Position numbers and translations under genes: made by a program. DNA of 64,000 nt, from positions 1,913,501-1,977,500 of the forward strand of contig JAEILZ010000009.1 in the NCBI GenBank assembly GCA_018873225.1. Direction: 5' to 3'. Under the pieces are notes generated by a model. The model did no database searches, was not told the origin of the DNA, and saw nothing but the letters and a program-made list of their open reading frames with translations. Positions within the stretch are counted from its first letter, which is position 1. The number at the start of each line of letters is the position of its first letter. Shown here one piece after another: positions 9,953 to 21,501 of the stretch. The stretch is from [Phialemoniopsis] sp. UDSM-2020 (Eukaryota > Ascomycota > Sordariomycetes > Thyridiales > Thyridiaceae).

Positions 9953-11884
9953 CTTGGCGGCGTGGGTGGAAGGTGTCCCACGATCTATCGACGACAGTTC
10001 CTTCAGCAAGCGAGCGAGCGACTATTTTCGACAATGATAAGTGTGTTGGGCCGATAATATGGTTTCTGGTCCAAAAAGTCGCGGTGCCTGGATGGGGAAA
10101 AACGAATGTCTATGGTGAGCAAACGAGAGACGACACGGAGTCACTACGAAGAGAAACAACGTTGATGAGGAAAACAAACAGGCTCGAGTTTTGTTCAATG
10201 GGGAAGGAGAGATAGGACAGGGGATCAGATAATGTCTGTCTATCGAGAAAAAGCAGGAGCCTCCAAGTCCCAAGCAAGATCCATTCGCTCCGTACCGGGG
10301 CCTCCACCCAGCAAGCACAGCACAGTACGTGAGGTACTTGACTTCGTAAAGCCAGGTACCAGCAGACCACCGAGGTCTCCAGATGCATCACACTAATAAG
10401 AGCAGAGTCAGCCATCGACGGCCTATCCTAGCCGCCGATGAGAGAAGAGGGGATCGAAGGGGGGTGTGCGAAGAGGAATGGGACCCATATCGCCCACGCT
10501 GAGCCCCAAGGTGGCCTCCGTACGAGCCGAAGCGGATAGGCCTGCCAGAGTGTGTGACGTGATAACTCAGACAAAATTCATGACAGTGTTGGTTACGAGA
10601 CCACAAGAGGGCACACAATGGCTAGCTGGGGGGTGTGGCTATCTGCTTGCTCCTGTTCCTGCATCAAGCCCTTCTCGCTTCTCGAATGAGAACAGAGGCA
10701 GGGTCTGGCTGGCTGGTACCTGGGCTCGCATCCATAGTGACAGACCAGGTTCTGCTGCAGCTGGGTCCCCGTTGGTCTAGCGCTATCGTATGGAGCTCAA
10801 AGACGCTCAAAATGGGTGTGGAATTGTGACCGGGGGAGGCCCGCCAGCAAATCTCGCATTTGGGAGAGGGACTTGTTTGTTGGTCGGGCAAACCAGTTGG
10901 GGGGTGTGCGGTCAGCCAACAGCACATGCAATTTTGCATCAGTGATGAGTCGCAAAAACTGATAATCCCCTCGATGATTCATGGCAGGCAGCACAAAACT
11001 CTGCTTTGCTCCCCCAGCAAGCCACTCACCACTGCCAACTGCCACCTGGAGCAGCGTTTCCCAGGTCTCCGTTGGTATGCTGGGTTCTGTCTTGTTTTTT
11101 TCAGCTCCCGTCGTCGGATGTCTCGTCTTTTTTTGACCCTGGGGCGGATCCCCGTGCCCATAAAAAGCAACGCTAGTGCCGAGTCTATCACGAACCCGGT
11201 CTGCCGGTGTCTCTGGGCGTTGGTGGGCTCGAGGTGGGATCCCTGTCCACCGCGTATCGTGGCGGCCAGTCCGTCGCTTTGACCAGAAGCAAAACGGTTG
11301 CCACATTCCACTCAGAGGCTCCAAAACGAAGTCAGGGGGGTGCGGACCGAATGTGACCTAAGGAGAAGCCGTGGAAGCCTCTTTTCCTCACCATTTGCAA
11401 GGTAACGTTAGCGCGCCGCAGGTTGGCAGCAGCAGTGCTAGCGTCACTTGCAGATACGGGTCTTTCAGGCGCTGCAGTCCTCACTGTGTGGGTGTGTTCA
11501 GGTGAGGTGGTGGTGGGTGAGGGGAGAAAACTCAGACGGCGGGTACCTCTGTCAGCCAGCATGCACCAGGCACTGGCAGCGCTGGAGGTACCTGACTTGC
11601 AGGGACGGGGGGTGTGTTATCTGCAGTCCTCGCTGCACCAGGGCGAAAAAAGCACATCGCTCATGATCGCTCTTGACCATGTCAGGCCAATACCGATTTT
11701 GTACCGTGATGCGATACCATTCCTACCAGAGAACAAACGTCAAGCTTCTCACGATTGATTGATCCATCGTCACAGTCTTTGCTTTGGTGTATTGCGCGCG
11801 CACGAGATTTGACTGAGGTGCTTTCACCTCCATTCGCTTCAAACTTGCTTGTGTCTCTCGTTCCCCATCCCCAAGCTATCCGCC
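9953..11884. promoter_or_regulatory. 1.9 kb divergent promoter, GT2 / GH12
   Basis: This long region contains no convincing gene. ORFs in it are short, mutually overlapping and without family resemblance. It contains several GGTACCT-type motifs and pyrimidine/purine tracts near both starts. It may hold long leaders and shared control elements for the two beta-glucan-related genes. Confidence 0.45.
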
Positions 11885-13032
11885 ATGGGAGCTCTCAACT
11901 TCCGATGGCTCATCAACTTCGGGCTGCTGGCCCTGCCCATCGCCATCACGTTAGGAATCCTTTTCGGCATTCAGTCACATAGGGAGGCGACCGGTCAGCC
12001 GCCGATATTTACGCCCGAGCCCTCGGGTAAGCCCAAGGTAGACAACAACGGCATCACTGTCGAGAACAACTGCATGAAGGCATACGGTATCGAACCGCCC
12101 GCAAAGGGCCAAAAGTACATATGTGAGTATAGCTTCATGATAACCCAGGATCTTCTGTCGACGAGCGCATACTGATCCGGCTGCCGCAGTAAACCCCAAC
12201 CAGTGGGGTGTCGTGGACGGCGAGGGCGGCACCTTGTGTTTAAATGTGAGTTGCACCGGATCGCGATGGCCTCATCTGGCGGAGATTAACCACAGTCACT
12301 CTCGCAGGTCACAAGCCACAACAATGGAACATATGCTACCAACACGACGGCGCCCGAGTTCTACGTGTCGTGGGAGTTCCCCCAGAGGACGACCTCGCAG
12401 CCCGTGCACGCTTTCCCCAACATCAAGGTCGACGGCGGCGTGTTCCCCGCCAGCCTCGACACGCTGAAGCAGATCAACGTCGACCTGGAGTGGACATACG
12501 GCGTCGGCAACGGCTCCGTGACGACGACGGACCAGTCGGCGCTCGAGGGCATCTCGCTCAACTCCAACGTCGCCATCGATATGTTCTTGGATACGGACAA
12601 GACCACGGCCGAGGACAGCGCCAAAGCCGCCTTCGAGGTCATGGTGTGGTTCGCGGCGTTTGGGGCGGCCACTCAACCCCTCGGTCTGGCCAAAGGCATC
12701 GTCGCGACCAAGGTTTTGGACGGGACCACCTTGTGAGTTGCACTGCGGGCAAGCGAGTATTTCTCCTGACTAACACCGTACGCAGCAATCTCTATGTCGA
12801 CCAGAACGAGCAGAAGCAATGGGTCTTGACGTGGCTCGCGTCCACCGTGACCGAGAAATTCCACGGCGACATCTCGCCTCTGCTAGAAGACCTGCTGACC
12901 ATGGGCAAGACCAACTTCCCGACCAGCAGCGACTATCTGGGGTATCTGAGTTTGGGAACCGAGGCCTTCTCGGTGAGCGAGCCCGTCACGTTCGCCGTGC
13001 CCCAGCTGTCCATCGACGTCCGATCTTCATAG
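11885..13032 (+). CDS. Membrane-anchored GH12 endoglucanase-like protein
   Basis: Exons 11885-12122, 12190-12245, 12308-12732 and 12786-13032 join in frame to 321 residues. Residues about 8-29 form one hydrophobic segment with no clear cleavage site, preceded by a short Arg-containing N-terminus: a signal anchor (type II). The rest is a GH12 beta-jelly roll: YVSWEF, FPNIKV, LEWTYG, the nucleophile region AFEVMVWFAAFG (Glu about 208) and the acid/base region LSLGTEAF (Glu about 299). Both catalytic glutamates are present. GH12 enzymes cleave beta-1,4 or mixed beta-1,3;1,4 glucans and xyloglucan with retention. Most secreted fungal GH12s have a cleavable signal peptide and about 230-250 residues, so the anchor and spacer are unusual. 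Its neighbour is a GT2 glucan synthase, which suggests trimming of a wall glucan, in the way KORRIGAN works with plant cellulose synthase. That is inference. Confidence 0.85.
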
Positions 13033-15109
13033 CGGGTTGCTCCATTTACGCACTTCTTTTTCCTTCTGGGTAATCAGGTATATCACATAGACAGGGTCAC
13101 GATAGATACGACACATCAACATTCAGTAATACCAAGACATGTACAATTATGGAGTCCGGCTCCCACTACCGCAGAGAATTGCATCATCAGAGGGTCTGTG
13201 AAATTAAGAAGTTCGTCTCGAATGCCGGCTGCCACCCGGAGCACAAAGCAGCGCTGTGAACCTGCAGGCTGTTTCCAGCGCTGCCGAGGATGATGCGAGA
13301 AACATGAAGTACCTCCCCTCCCCTACAGGCCGTATTGCCAAACGCACACCCCCCCCCCGCTCGCCGCGCCGTCACAGGCTGGTACCTGGCCGAAGAACGG
13401 ATCAGCCCACAAGCAGAGACAGTGTGCACTAAAGCGACGCCCTCCTCTCCACTCCCCCACCTTTGCCAAGCAATACGAGCTACCATTTCTGGAAGTTTTT
13501 TCGACCTCGACTTTTTATCTCTGCGTCCCCCAAGGCATTACTGTTGATTGAGATGAAAAGCGGACTGCGCGGGCTGCGAAACGCTCCGTCTTGTTCACTG
13601 CCACAGCCCCTCTTTCGTCGGCCAACATTCTGGTATCTCGATCTGATCACGCAAAGATGGACATTCCTGTCCTCTGCTATGGGGCTCTTCTGTCTACCCG
13701 AGACCAGCGCCCATTCTTCCCCTTGGGGGGCTCTGTGACGTCAATTGCCCACTCTGCACATTGCTCGAGACGGTCGGCCGATGTTGATGCCCGCTGAACA
13801 TTTGCTCCGCGCTGGATCTCGCCGTGGGACCGATGACGCGGACGATATCCGGGCGCAGCAAATTCGAGGAGATTGAATACGGCTTACCAACGCTGACGAG
13901 CAATTTGTTTTTGTCTCCTCGGAACTGTGCGCTTCTCACGAGGCCGTATCTCCCCAGCAGACTGTTTGGTAGCTGTTTGGGGGCCATACGCGCGCGCACA
14001 GTCCAGCACGCGACTGACATGGGTGTTTCTGGCGAGCAACCGATAGTGCCCTGATCACCATCAGCTCCTCCATCATCAGCCAATTGTGCCCCCTGCACCG
14101 ACCCGGCGCGAGGCGAGGCTTTCCACGTCCAAGCTTCTGACGGGGTGCGGCCGGGATTTACGGTGCTGATATTGTGCTGACATGACAGCAATCTTGAACA
14201 TTAGGGGACTTTGCTGCAAGGGTGTTCACACACACCGGACATGGGCGATCGCTGGTGCCTACCACACCACATCTCTTGGCGCACACCACCCCCCTGACCC
14301 TAGGTACATGCTCAGAACCACATGGTGCTGCACAGATACGAGAGAACCAGGGGTGTGTGTGTGATTTTGCCCATCATGCGCTCACAGAGAGAAAGTCGTA
14401 TTGTAACCCTGACGCTGCAGCCAGGGTCACTTCTGTGCGCTGAACCTTACCGGTATTAACTTCCACCCAGTACCACGACCTGGCAGAGCTTGGGCGCGGA
14501 AAAGTCCCCGAAAAAACAGGGCATCCCTTGCCTACCGCGGGGGTCCTGGGTAGCAGTGAGAAGAAAATACGAAAGACTTTTTGCAAGCGCCATCTCCACC
14601 TCGGACTGGCCCCCAACTCATATCATATCAGAAGACGTGATCTCCGGGCGGCAGATGTGTGTTCCAACAACACAGCAAGTTTTTTCCCCAATACGCCGAG
14701 ATTGGCATTTCATGCTGTTTTTCTTTCTTTGCCAATCTTGAAACAAGAGGAGCACTCTCAAAAACCCACTCGCTCGGAAAGAAGAAGCAATAAGCAGACG
14801 AAAAAAGAAAATTCTAGCTGCACATCGCCACTAGTCAGGGGCGGACCTGCCGGGCGGCGGGTCGCGTCGTGCATCCGCCGGTTCGCTCGACGCCGGGCTG
14901 ATTGGGCTCCGGTCGTTTTAGGGGCTTGTTAGAGGGCTTCAGTGGGAGGACCTCACTGGACAATCCATGCTGAGCAAGCCCCAATATTGGTAGTGAGAGA
15001 TCCGGCTGTCCGTTGATAGCACCGATCAGTGGGTGGAGGAAATGACTTAGTTAGGTCTTTTCCTCAGGGGGCGGCGGCCTTTTGCCTTGTATCCAGTATG
15101 GATCGACAG

Positions 15110-15853
15110 CTACTTACTGTCTAAAAACTCTGTTGATCGATGGTGTACTTTTCTCGCAGTGCCAATGAGATTGAGCAGATGCGTAAACAGCCTTTGGGGG
15201 AGGGGCGTGTAGTTACGCAGGATGCACGTCTGTTTGACTGTGTGACACGCCAAAAGCTTATTGATACCCTGTCCCTGACACGCAAAGATTGCTGATTGAA
15301 TCGGCCGAGTGCCATTGGGGGTTTGACAGGTGAAGATGATATTGATGTACAATGACGACGAGAGGCACTGATTGGCAATGGCTGCCATGTTATCGGCTCG
15401 TTGGCCCTGGAGAGATATATGTGCAGCTTTGCCCCTTTTTGCTTGCCCCCTGACTACGGTACCTGACGTGCCTAGGTAGGTCTTGGGTAACCTCTCTGCA
15501 GACACTTCAATACATCGATTGATTGGTCTGCACCGGTAAAGCAACAACGCAAAATGTCGTCGCACGGTCGTGATACTGCACATGAGATAACGTCCCTCGC
15601 CGACTGCAGGGCATAACGTCGCAATTAGACACAGGATAACTGCAGGCTGTTCATTATTCAGAGATCTGCGGGATGTACCCCCAAACTTTAGAGACACGGG
15701 AGCGAATAAGGGGAGGCTGGCCACGCCTCTGTGATATCCCGAGTCATTGGCTGCCGCTGCACACATGTGAAAAGCCACAGCTCGCCCAAGCCACGCATTG
15801 CGTCTGCGCAGAAATGCTGGCGTCGTAACCCTGGCGATGAATACCCAGTGCAT
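15110..15853 (-). CDS. Doubtful 247-codon ORF
   Basis: An uninterrupted minus-strand frame starts with ATG and has no domain, signal or membrane segment I can recognise. Amino-acid composition is mixed (many Arg, Cys, Leu, Thr), without the G/C-ending codon preference seen in neighbouring genes. Its length is somewhat more than expected by chance in this spacer, so it is recorded as a possible orphan or chance ORF. Confidence 0.15.
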   Translation of the reverse strand: MHWVFIARVTTPAFLRRRNAWLGRAVAFHMCAAAANDSGYHRGVASLPLFAPVSLKFGGTSRRSLNNEQPAVILCLIATLCPAVGEGRYLMCSITTVRRHFALLLYRCRPINRCIEVSAERLPKTYLGTSGTVVRGQAKRGKAAHISLQGQRADNMAAIANQCLSSSLYINIIFTCQTPNGTRPIQSAIFACQGQGINKLLACHTVKQTCILRNYTPLPQRLFTHLLNLIGTARKVHHRSTEFLDSK

Positions 15854-16595
15854 GCAGCAAGTAGGCTCGGAGGCTGCAGCTAAAGACTATAGTCGACCTT
15901 GCTTGCTCGTTGTTTGGAACCGCCTGCGTAAAATGTGTTTCGACATGCACGCACATGCAATGGAAACAGCAGAATCGGCTTGTTACCTGTGATTGTACCT
16001 ACCTATCTGCTGCAGGACTTGCTTTTCGATCGATCTCGAAGGATTCGTAGTAGCCAGAGTTAGTTCTCGTTGACCAAGACACATGTCTCAGAAGGCTACC
16101 CCACGGGGAGGGGTTCCGGTGAGACTGCCGAGGGGTAGGACTTGAGATGGCATTGAATCGACACTTTGCAGTGCATGAATCAAGGGTTTCAATATTATGA
16201 AAATGTCTTTTCAAGACGTAGAGCCGTGCTGTCGTATTATCTGTAATTAAAGCATATCAAGATTATTTGCTGCAGAGTCCTTATTCTGTTGTGTTCAAGT
16301 CGTAAGAAACCTATTTCTTATGACTGGTAACACTGAGTAAGACTGTACATACACTTTAAGAGACAGATTCATGCAGACTTCTATCCACCTACATCTCAAC
16401 TTTCGTCAGAGCTACTCGCTATCGTGTTTGACTGTCTCTTATTAGGCTCGTGCAAGCAACAACGGGCAGGGGAGGGTTGGAAGTCTGTAGCAACCTTGGG
16501 TGTGCAGCTTGAAACTCCAAAATAACCATAGAATGACTTTTCTAATGCCCACTCTTCCCAAACGATTCAAAATCGAATCCGAGTGATCTGGTAAC

Positions 16596-16715
16596 CTCAT
16601 CGTCAACGAACATGTCGTTGGATGTCTTCAATGTGAGGCTTACATAAGGTGGGGTTCTTGCATCCGGACGTCGCTTCCTTATCGCACTATCTTATCGATA
16701 AGCCGCAAAAAATTT
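16596..16715 (+). promoter_or_regulatory. PAC-like and RRPE-like elements upstream of NOP2
   Basis: AAAAATTT at 16708-16715 matches the RRPE core, and CTCATCGT at 16596-16603 is one mismatch from the reverse PAC element. The pair is the classical signature of ribosome-biogenesis promoters in ascomycetes and fits the gene downstream. Confidence 0.45.
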
Positions 16716-16809
16716 GTGTCAATCGCAGGAGCATTGTGGGCATTCCTGCTATTTTGGAGGCTGCATCTCCAAAAGCTCCCAGCATTTGACACGCACAACC
16801 GCCGTCGCC

Positions 16810-18832
16810 ATGGGTCAAGGACGTCGCATGAAGAAGAAGCAGGGCCTGCCCGAGGCCCTGTCCGAAGAGCACTTTGCCAAGCTCAAGAGGAAAGCAGGCC
16901 TGCCCGTCGACGACGTGCCCGCCGCCAAAGCGCCCCAGGCCAAGAAGCGCAAGACCTCCAAGAAGCCCGAGCCGCCCGCAAAGAGCAATGGCAAGGCCAA
17001 GGCGAAGAAGCCCCAGCCGCCCTCTTCCGACGAGGAGATGGGCGACGACTCCGACCTGGACCTGCCGGCCGACGAGTTCTCCGACCTCGACGGCGAGGAG
17101 AAGCTGGGCGATGACTTCCTCGGGTCCGACGACGGCTCCGTGTACGACTCTGACCAGGAGACGGAGGGCAAGAAGGGACAATTCGTCTTTTCGGATGACG
17201 AGGATGACTCTGACAGGGAGGAGAAGCTGACGGCCGCCAACATCGAGGGTCTGTCAAGGAAGCTCGACCAGCAGCTCGAGGAGGAAGCTGCGGCGGCCGA
17301 GGCCGAGTTACAAGAGGCGGCGCTGCAGACAAACATTGCTGGGGATACTCTGGACGTGCTAGAAGACGAGGACGACGAGCTCGCATCCAAGAGTCAGTCG
17401 CTTCTTGCCCCCGACGTACAGCTGCTGCGCCAGCGGATAACGGACACGATACGGGTGCTCGACGACTTTTCGAAGCTGGCAGAGCCTGGGCGGTCAAGAG
17501 TCGACTACACCAACCAGCTGCTGAAGGATGTCTGCGCCTACTACGGCTACAGCGCCTACCTCGCCGAGAAGCTCTTCAACCTGTTCAGCCCCCGGGAGGC
17601 GTTTGCCTTCTTCGAGGCCAACGAGACGCCCCGCCCCGTCGTCATCCGCACCAATTCTCTCAGGACGCACAGGAGAGACCTCGCGCAGGCGCTGATCAAC
17701 CGCGGCGTCACGCTTGAGCCCGTTGGCAAGTGGAGCAAGGTCGGCCTGCAGATCTTTGAGTCTACGGTACCCCTCGGTGCCACGCCCGAGTACCTGGCCG
17801 GCCACTACATGATCCAGGCCGCCGCCTCGTTCCTGCCCGTTATGGCTCTGTCGCCGCAGCCCGAGGAGCGTGTGCTCGATATGGCCTCTGCCCCCGGTGG
17901 AAAGACGACCCACTGCGCGGCGCTCATGAAGAACACTGGTGTCATCTTTGCCAACGATTCCAACAAGGCCCGTGCCAAGGGTCTGATCGGCAACGTGCAC
18001 CGCCTGGGCGCGCGCAACGTCGTCGTCTGCAACTACGACGGTCGCGAGTTCCCCAAGGTCATCGGCGGCTTTGACAGGGTGCTGCTCGATGCCCCCTGCT
18101 CGGGAACCGGCGTTATCGCCAAGGACCCCAGCGTCAAGACGAACAAGGACGAGAAGGATTTCATGATGCTGCCTCACCTCCAGAAGCAGCTGTTGCTCTC
18201 TGCCATCGACTCGGTGAACCACGCCAGCAAGACGGGCGGCTACATTGTCTACTCTACCTGCAGTGTGACGGTTGAGGAGAAGTAAGTATTTCATTTCCGT
18301 GTTTCGTACCATGCCAACATGCTAATCCGTCACCCTTTACAGCGAGCAAGTCGTTGCCTACGCGCTCTCCCGACGTCCCAATGTCAAGCTGGTCGAGACC
18401 GGTCTGCCTTTCGGCAAGGAGGGCTTCACCAGCTTCATGGGCAAGAAGTTTGACCCCAGCCTCAAGCTCACCCGCCGCTTCTACCCGCACGCCCACAACA
18501 TTGACGGTTTCTTTGTCTCCAAGTTCAAGAAAGTCGGCCCCACGCCCGCCAACGCCGTCATGGCGTCGACCAAGGCCAATGGGTCCAGCGCCAACCTCTC
18601 GTCGGCGAGCGCGGCCGAGATCGTCGACAAGACGCCCATCTCGACCGACGGCGAGGAGAGCCAGGCCGGCGACGACTTTGGCGGCTTTGACGACAGCGAG
18701 GATCAGGAGTACATGGAGCGCGCGAGGAGGAATGCGATGCGCAGGAGAGGTCTGGATCCCAACGCGCTCAACAGGCCGAATGGCAAGGACAGCAAGAAGG
18801 GTGGCGAGGGCAAAAAGAAGGGCAAGAAATGA
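16810..18832 (+). CDS. NOP2: NOP2, 25S rRNA cytosine-C5 methyltransferase
   Basis: Exons 16810-18281 and 18343-18832 give 653 residues. The N-terminus (to about 210) is basic then strongly acidic (nucleolar Lys/Arg patches and Asp/Glu/Ser runs). The NOL1/NOP2/Sun methyltransferase core follows: PRPVVIRTNSLR, the SAM site LDMASAPGGKTTH, motif IV LDAPCSGTG with its Cys, and motif VI YSTCSVTVEEN with the catalytic Cys. The core ends in FYPHAHNIDGFF, and the C-terminal tail is Lys/Gly-rich. In yeast Nop2 methylates one cytosine of 25S rRNA and is needed for 60S subunit assembly in the nucleolus. The start MGQGRRMKKK matches the family's conserved beginning; upstream in-frame codons lack it. The intron interrupts VEEN in motif VI. 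Identification is near certain. Confidence 0.96.
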
Positions 18833-19732
18833 GATTGAGTGGTTCTGTTGGGGGCTTTTCGTACATCATTTTGCTTTAAAGTTTCGGGCATCCGGATCTA
18901 GTCAGCGGTTTTCCTTGCAAAAAGATCGTTGCGACGGCATTGCATCGGCGTGGTTCGTTCTATCTTGGGCTACAATACTACCAAAAAGATTTCGTATACC
19001 CAAACTCTGGGTTCTGGACTGTCCCTTTTCCTCGGTGAATGTGCTCTCGAGACACGCAATCTTGGTCACTCGGGAGTGGATGGATGATGTGCGTCTCCGG
19101 ACCTGAGATGTGAAGATCTTGTATCAGACACTCAGCATCTGCAGGAACCATCTCCTAACCAGGTTCGACACCCATCTGATGACTCTATGTTCGCAGGATA
19201 GCACATGGCATCGCCCTTTTAGCGGGCGTACACTGCTGGTGTACTACCTATCTTATCCGGAAAAGGCTACCGGGCATGGTGGAGCCGGTAAAGCCTTGAG
19301 GATTCCGGAACTACGGCCTAGCCGCCTAACCTTGTGCGTGTATGACTCCAGAATTTTGAACCCCTGCGGGGGCGGATTTGGGGAAGTCTCAGAGGCTGGA
19401 TAATGGTTACCGCACCCACACGCTTCACACTTCCGCGCAGCATTTACGCTGCTTGGGGGAAACATGATGGACAGCCAAGGCTGGTGCACTACCGGGGATT
19501 TTAGCATGGATTTTCTAAATTTGTCACATGTCGGGGCATCTTAGTTTTTGTCTATTTCTTTGATCTGGAGATATCCTACATGTTCAACAACGCTCTGACG
19601 GAGGATCTGGACATCGTACGAGACTACCTCTGAGCTCCACTTCTGCAGGGTCCCGAATAGCTTCAACGGAGCGCCAGGGTCTGGCGAGATCCACAGAGAC
19701 AAGCCCAGAGAGCTAGCGGGCGCTGGACGACA
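18833..19732. other. NOP2 3' region and bZIP promoter
   Basis: This 900-base region has no supported gene. Small ORFs at 19110-19403 lack any family features. It should contain the NOP2 terminator and the promoter of the bZIP gene. An in-frame TAG at 19658-19660 precedes the bZIP start, which supports the chosen ATG. Confidence 0.5.
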
Positions 19733-21160
19733 ATGACAAAACCCAATGGATCGCGGGCCGTTGCGTCGATGAGCCTCGAGGAAGTGTACCGGAAACGGGC
19801 CATCGATCGGGAGAACCAGAGGGCATTCAGGTGAGGCCTACCGCACCTCGGCAATAGACAGGATCTTCCTGCTCATGTGTGATACCTAGGTCACGGCAGA
19901 AGCGCCGCATCGACGAGCTGGAAGGCGAGAGAAACGACCTGAAGCAGCTCCTCGCCCTGGCCAACGAGCAGATTGAGCGGCTCAAGAGCACCAATGCCGA
20001 GCTGCTCGAGTCGATCCGGTCCGCGCAGGCCGTGCTCGGCCGCTTCGGCCCCGCCACCGCGGTGACTGATCCGCCGAGCATGGCCGACTTGGTGTCGCTG
20101 GAGCAGCAGTCGCCCGGTGTGCTGAACCAGGGGATAGTCTGCACCGACGACCGGGCCCAGCAGGAGCCCACGCCGCCGTACTCGGTCTCGGTGCAGGAGT
20201 TGACGGACAAGAACACGGCCGTGGTGGACCCGTCGACGGGCATCAGCTTTGACCTGTCGCAGCTCGATGAGCTCGACGCGTCGCTCCAGTTCTGGGACGA
20301 CGTCTCGTTTCACTGTAAGCCCTTCCTCCGCCATCCCTCGCACATCCTCTTGCTAAGTATCCCACTCAGCCGGCGGCGCCCTCGGCTCCAACGCCCTGAG
20401 CTTCGCCTTCCCCACGCCGACGATGCTAGACCATATCCAGGACGCCTCGATTCCGACGATGCTGCTCGACCAGCCGCAGCTGCCGGTATGGGAGCGTCTG
20501 CCCCTGCACGTCGAGCCGACGACCAAGCTCGACACGAGCCTGCTGCGCATCATCGAGTCCGGCCGCCGGCACATCGCCACCGTCGGCCAGCTTCCGGAAC
20601 TGACCGAGGACCCAGCCAACGGCGGCACCGCCTCGTCCTTCCCCAGCGTCGCGTCCCTGCTCAACCCGGGGGCCCCAGGCAACCAGAAGAACGCCATCGC
20701 GGCGGCCGTCGGCCACGACTGCAAGATCCTCGTCACGGCCAGGGGTCTGCCGGAGCGCATCGCCTTCATGTACAACATGTGCCGCCTGATCCGGTGGCTC
20801 ATCTCCCCGACGAAATTCAACTACGAGTCCCTGCCCGAGTTCATGCGGCCCGTCGAGTCGCAGCTGACGACGCCGCACCCCTTGTGGGTCGACCTGCTAG
20901 TGTGGCCGCGCGCGCGCGAGAGGGCCATCGCCGAGATGGACTGGTCGCAGTTTGAGCGGTTCAAGACCGAGTGTGCTATTAGTAACAACTGGGACCGCGA
21001 GATGTCGGAGATATTGCGCGCGAGCGAGGACAAGACGGAGCTGAGCCTGAGCCCGGAGTTTGAGAGGCACGTGCGGGACCTGCGCAACTGGACTGTGGGC
21101 AAGGAGACGGCGAAGCTGTTCCCTTGCTTTGACTGCTTGCCTACTGAGGTGCAGAGGTGA
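19733..21160 (+). CDS. bZIP transcription factor with DUF3425-type C-terminal domain
   Basis: Exons 19733-19830, 19890-20314 and 20370-21160 give 437 residues. The basic region spans intron 1: YRKRAIDRENQRAFRSRQKR, matching the fungal AP-1-like pattern NxxxQRxFR, followed by a leucine zipper with heptads at about residues 40-75 (ELEGERNDLKQLLALANEQI). The C-terminal half contains the conserved block of the DUF3425 family (LPVWERLPLHVEPTTKLD, then PHPLWVDLLVWPRARE near 330). These regulators are common in Sordariomycetes and often act in stress or secondary-metabolism control; the target here cannot be read. It is nuclear by inference. The start is the only in-frame ATG upstream of the basic region. 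Confidence 0.85.
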
Positions 21161-21501
21161 TCATCTTCGGAGCAGAGGAGGGGCTGGGCGAATGGCTCAA
21201 AATGGGCCTAGGCAGTTGAAGAGACCAGATCAGCGTGGTCAAATTAGGCCCGTCTTTGAAGTTGAAACTGACCCAGCTTCGAGTTTCATAAGGTTGAACT
21301 GTTCCACCAGATACGCGTCTGTGACCTCCCTCATCATTCGATGCTAAGTGTACACATATCATTAGCAGCTTGCAATAATTGCGGGCCGGGCTTCACATCA
21401 CCATGTCCAGGAATGGGTCGTTCGATACATTGGTCTCGGTACCCCGGACAAAACGTTCTCTTGCTCTTCTATCATAGTGTTAATGGCATAAAGATGACGC
21501 A
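21161..21501. other. Convergent 3' spacer
   Basis: This 341-base region lies between the bZIP stop and the stop of the minus-strand ULD protein. I see nothing else in it. Confidence 0.6.

Larger units (their letters stand above)
13033..16809. other. 3.8 kb gene-poor region
   Basis: This lies between GH12 and NOP2. I find no gene with family resemblance. It contains a C-run near 13350, several GGTACCT and CCTAGGTAGGT-type motifs (near 15460-15480) common in Sordariomycete spacers, and one long ORF on the minus strand (listed separately). The last 200 bases are the NOP2 promoter. Confidence 0.5.

Noticed and set aside
19163..19180. tRNA-like B-box (GGTTCGACACC)
   Set aside because: Flanks do not form a T-arm stem and no A-box or acceptor stem is found.
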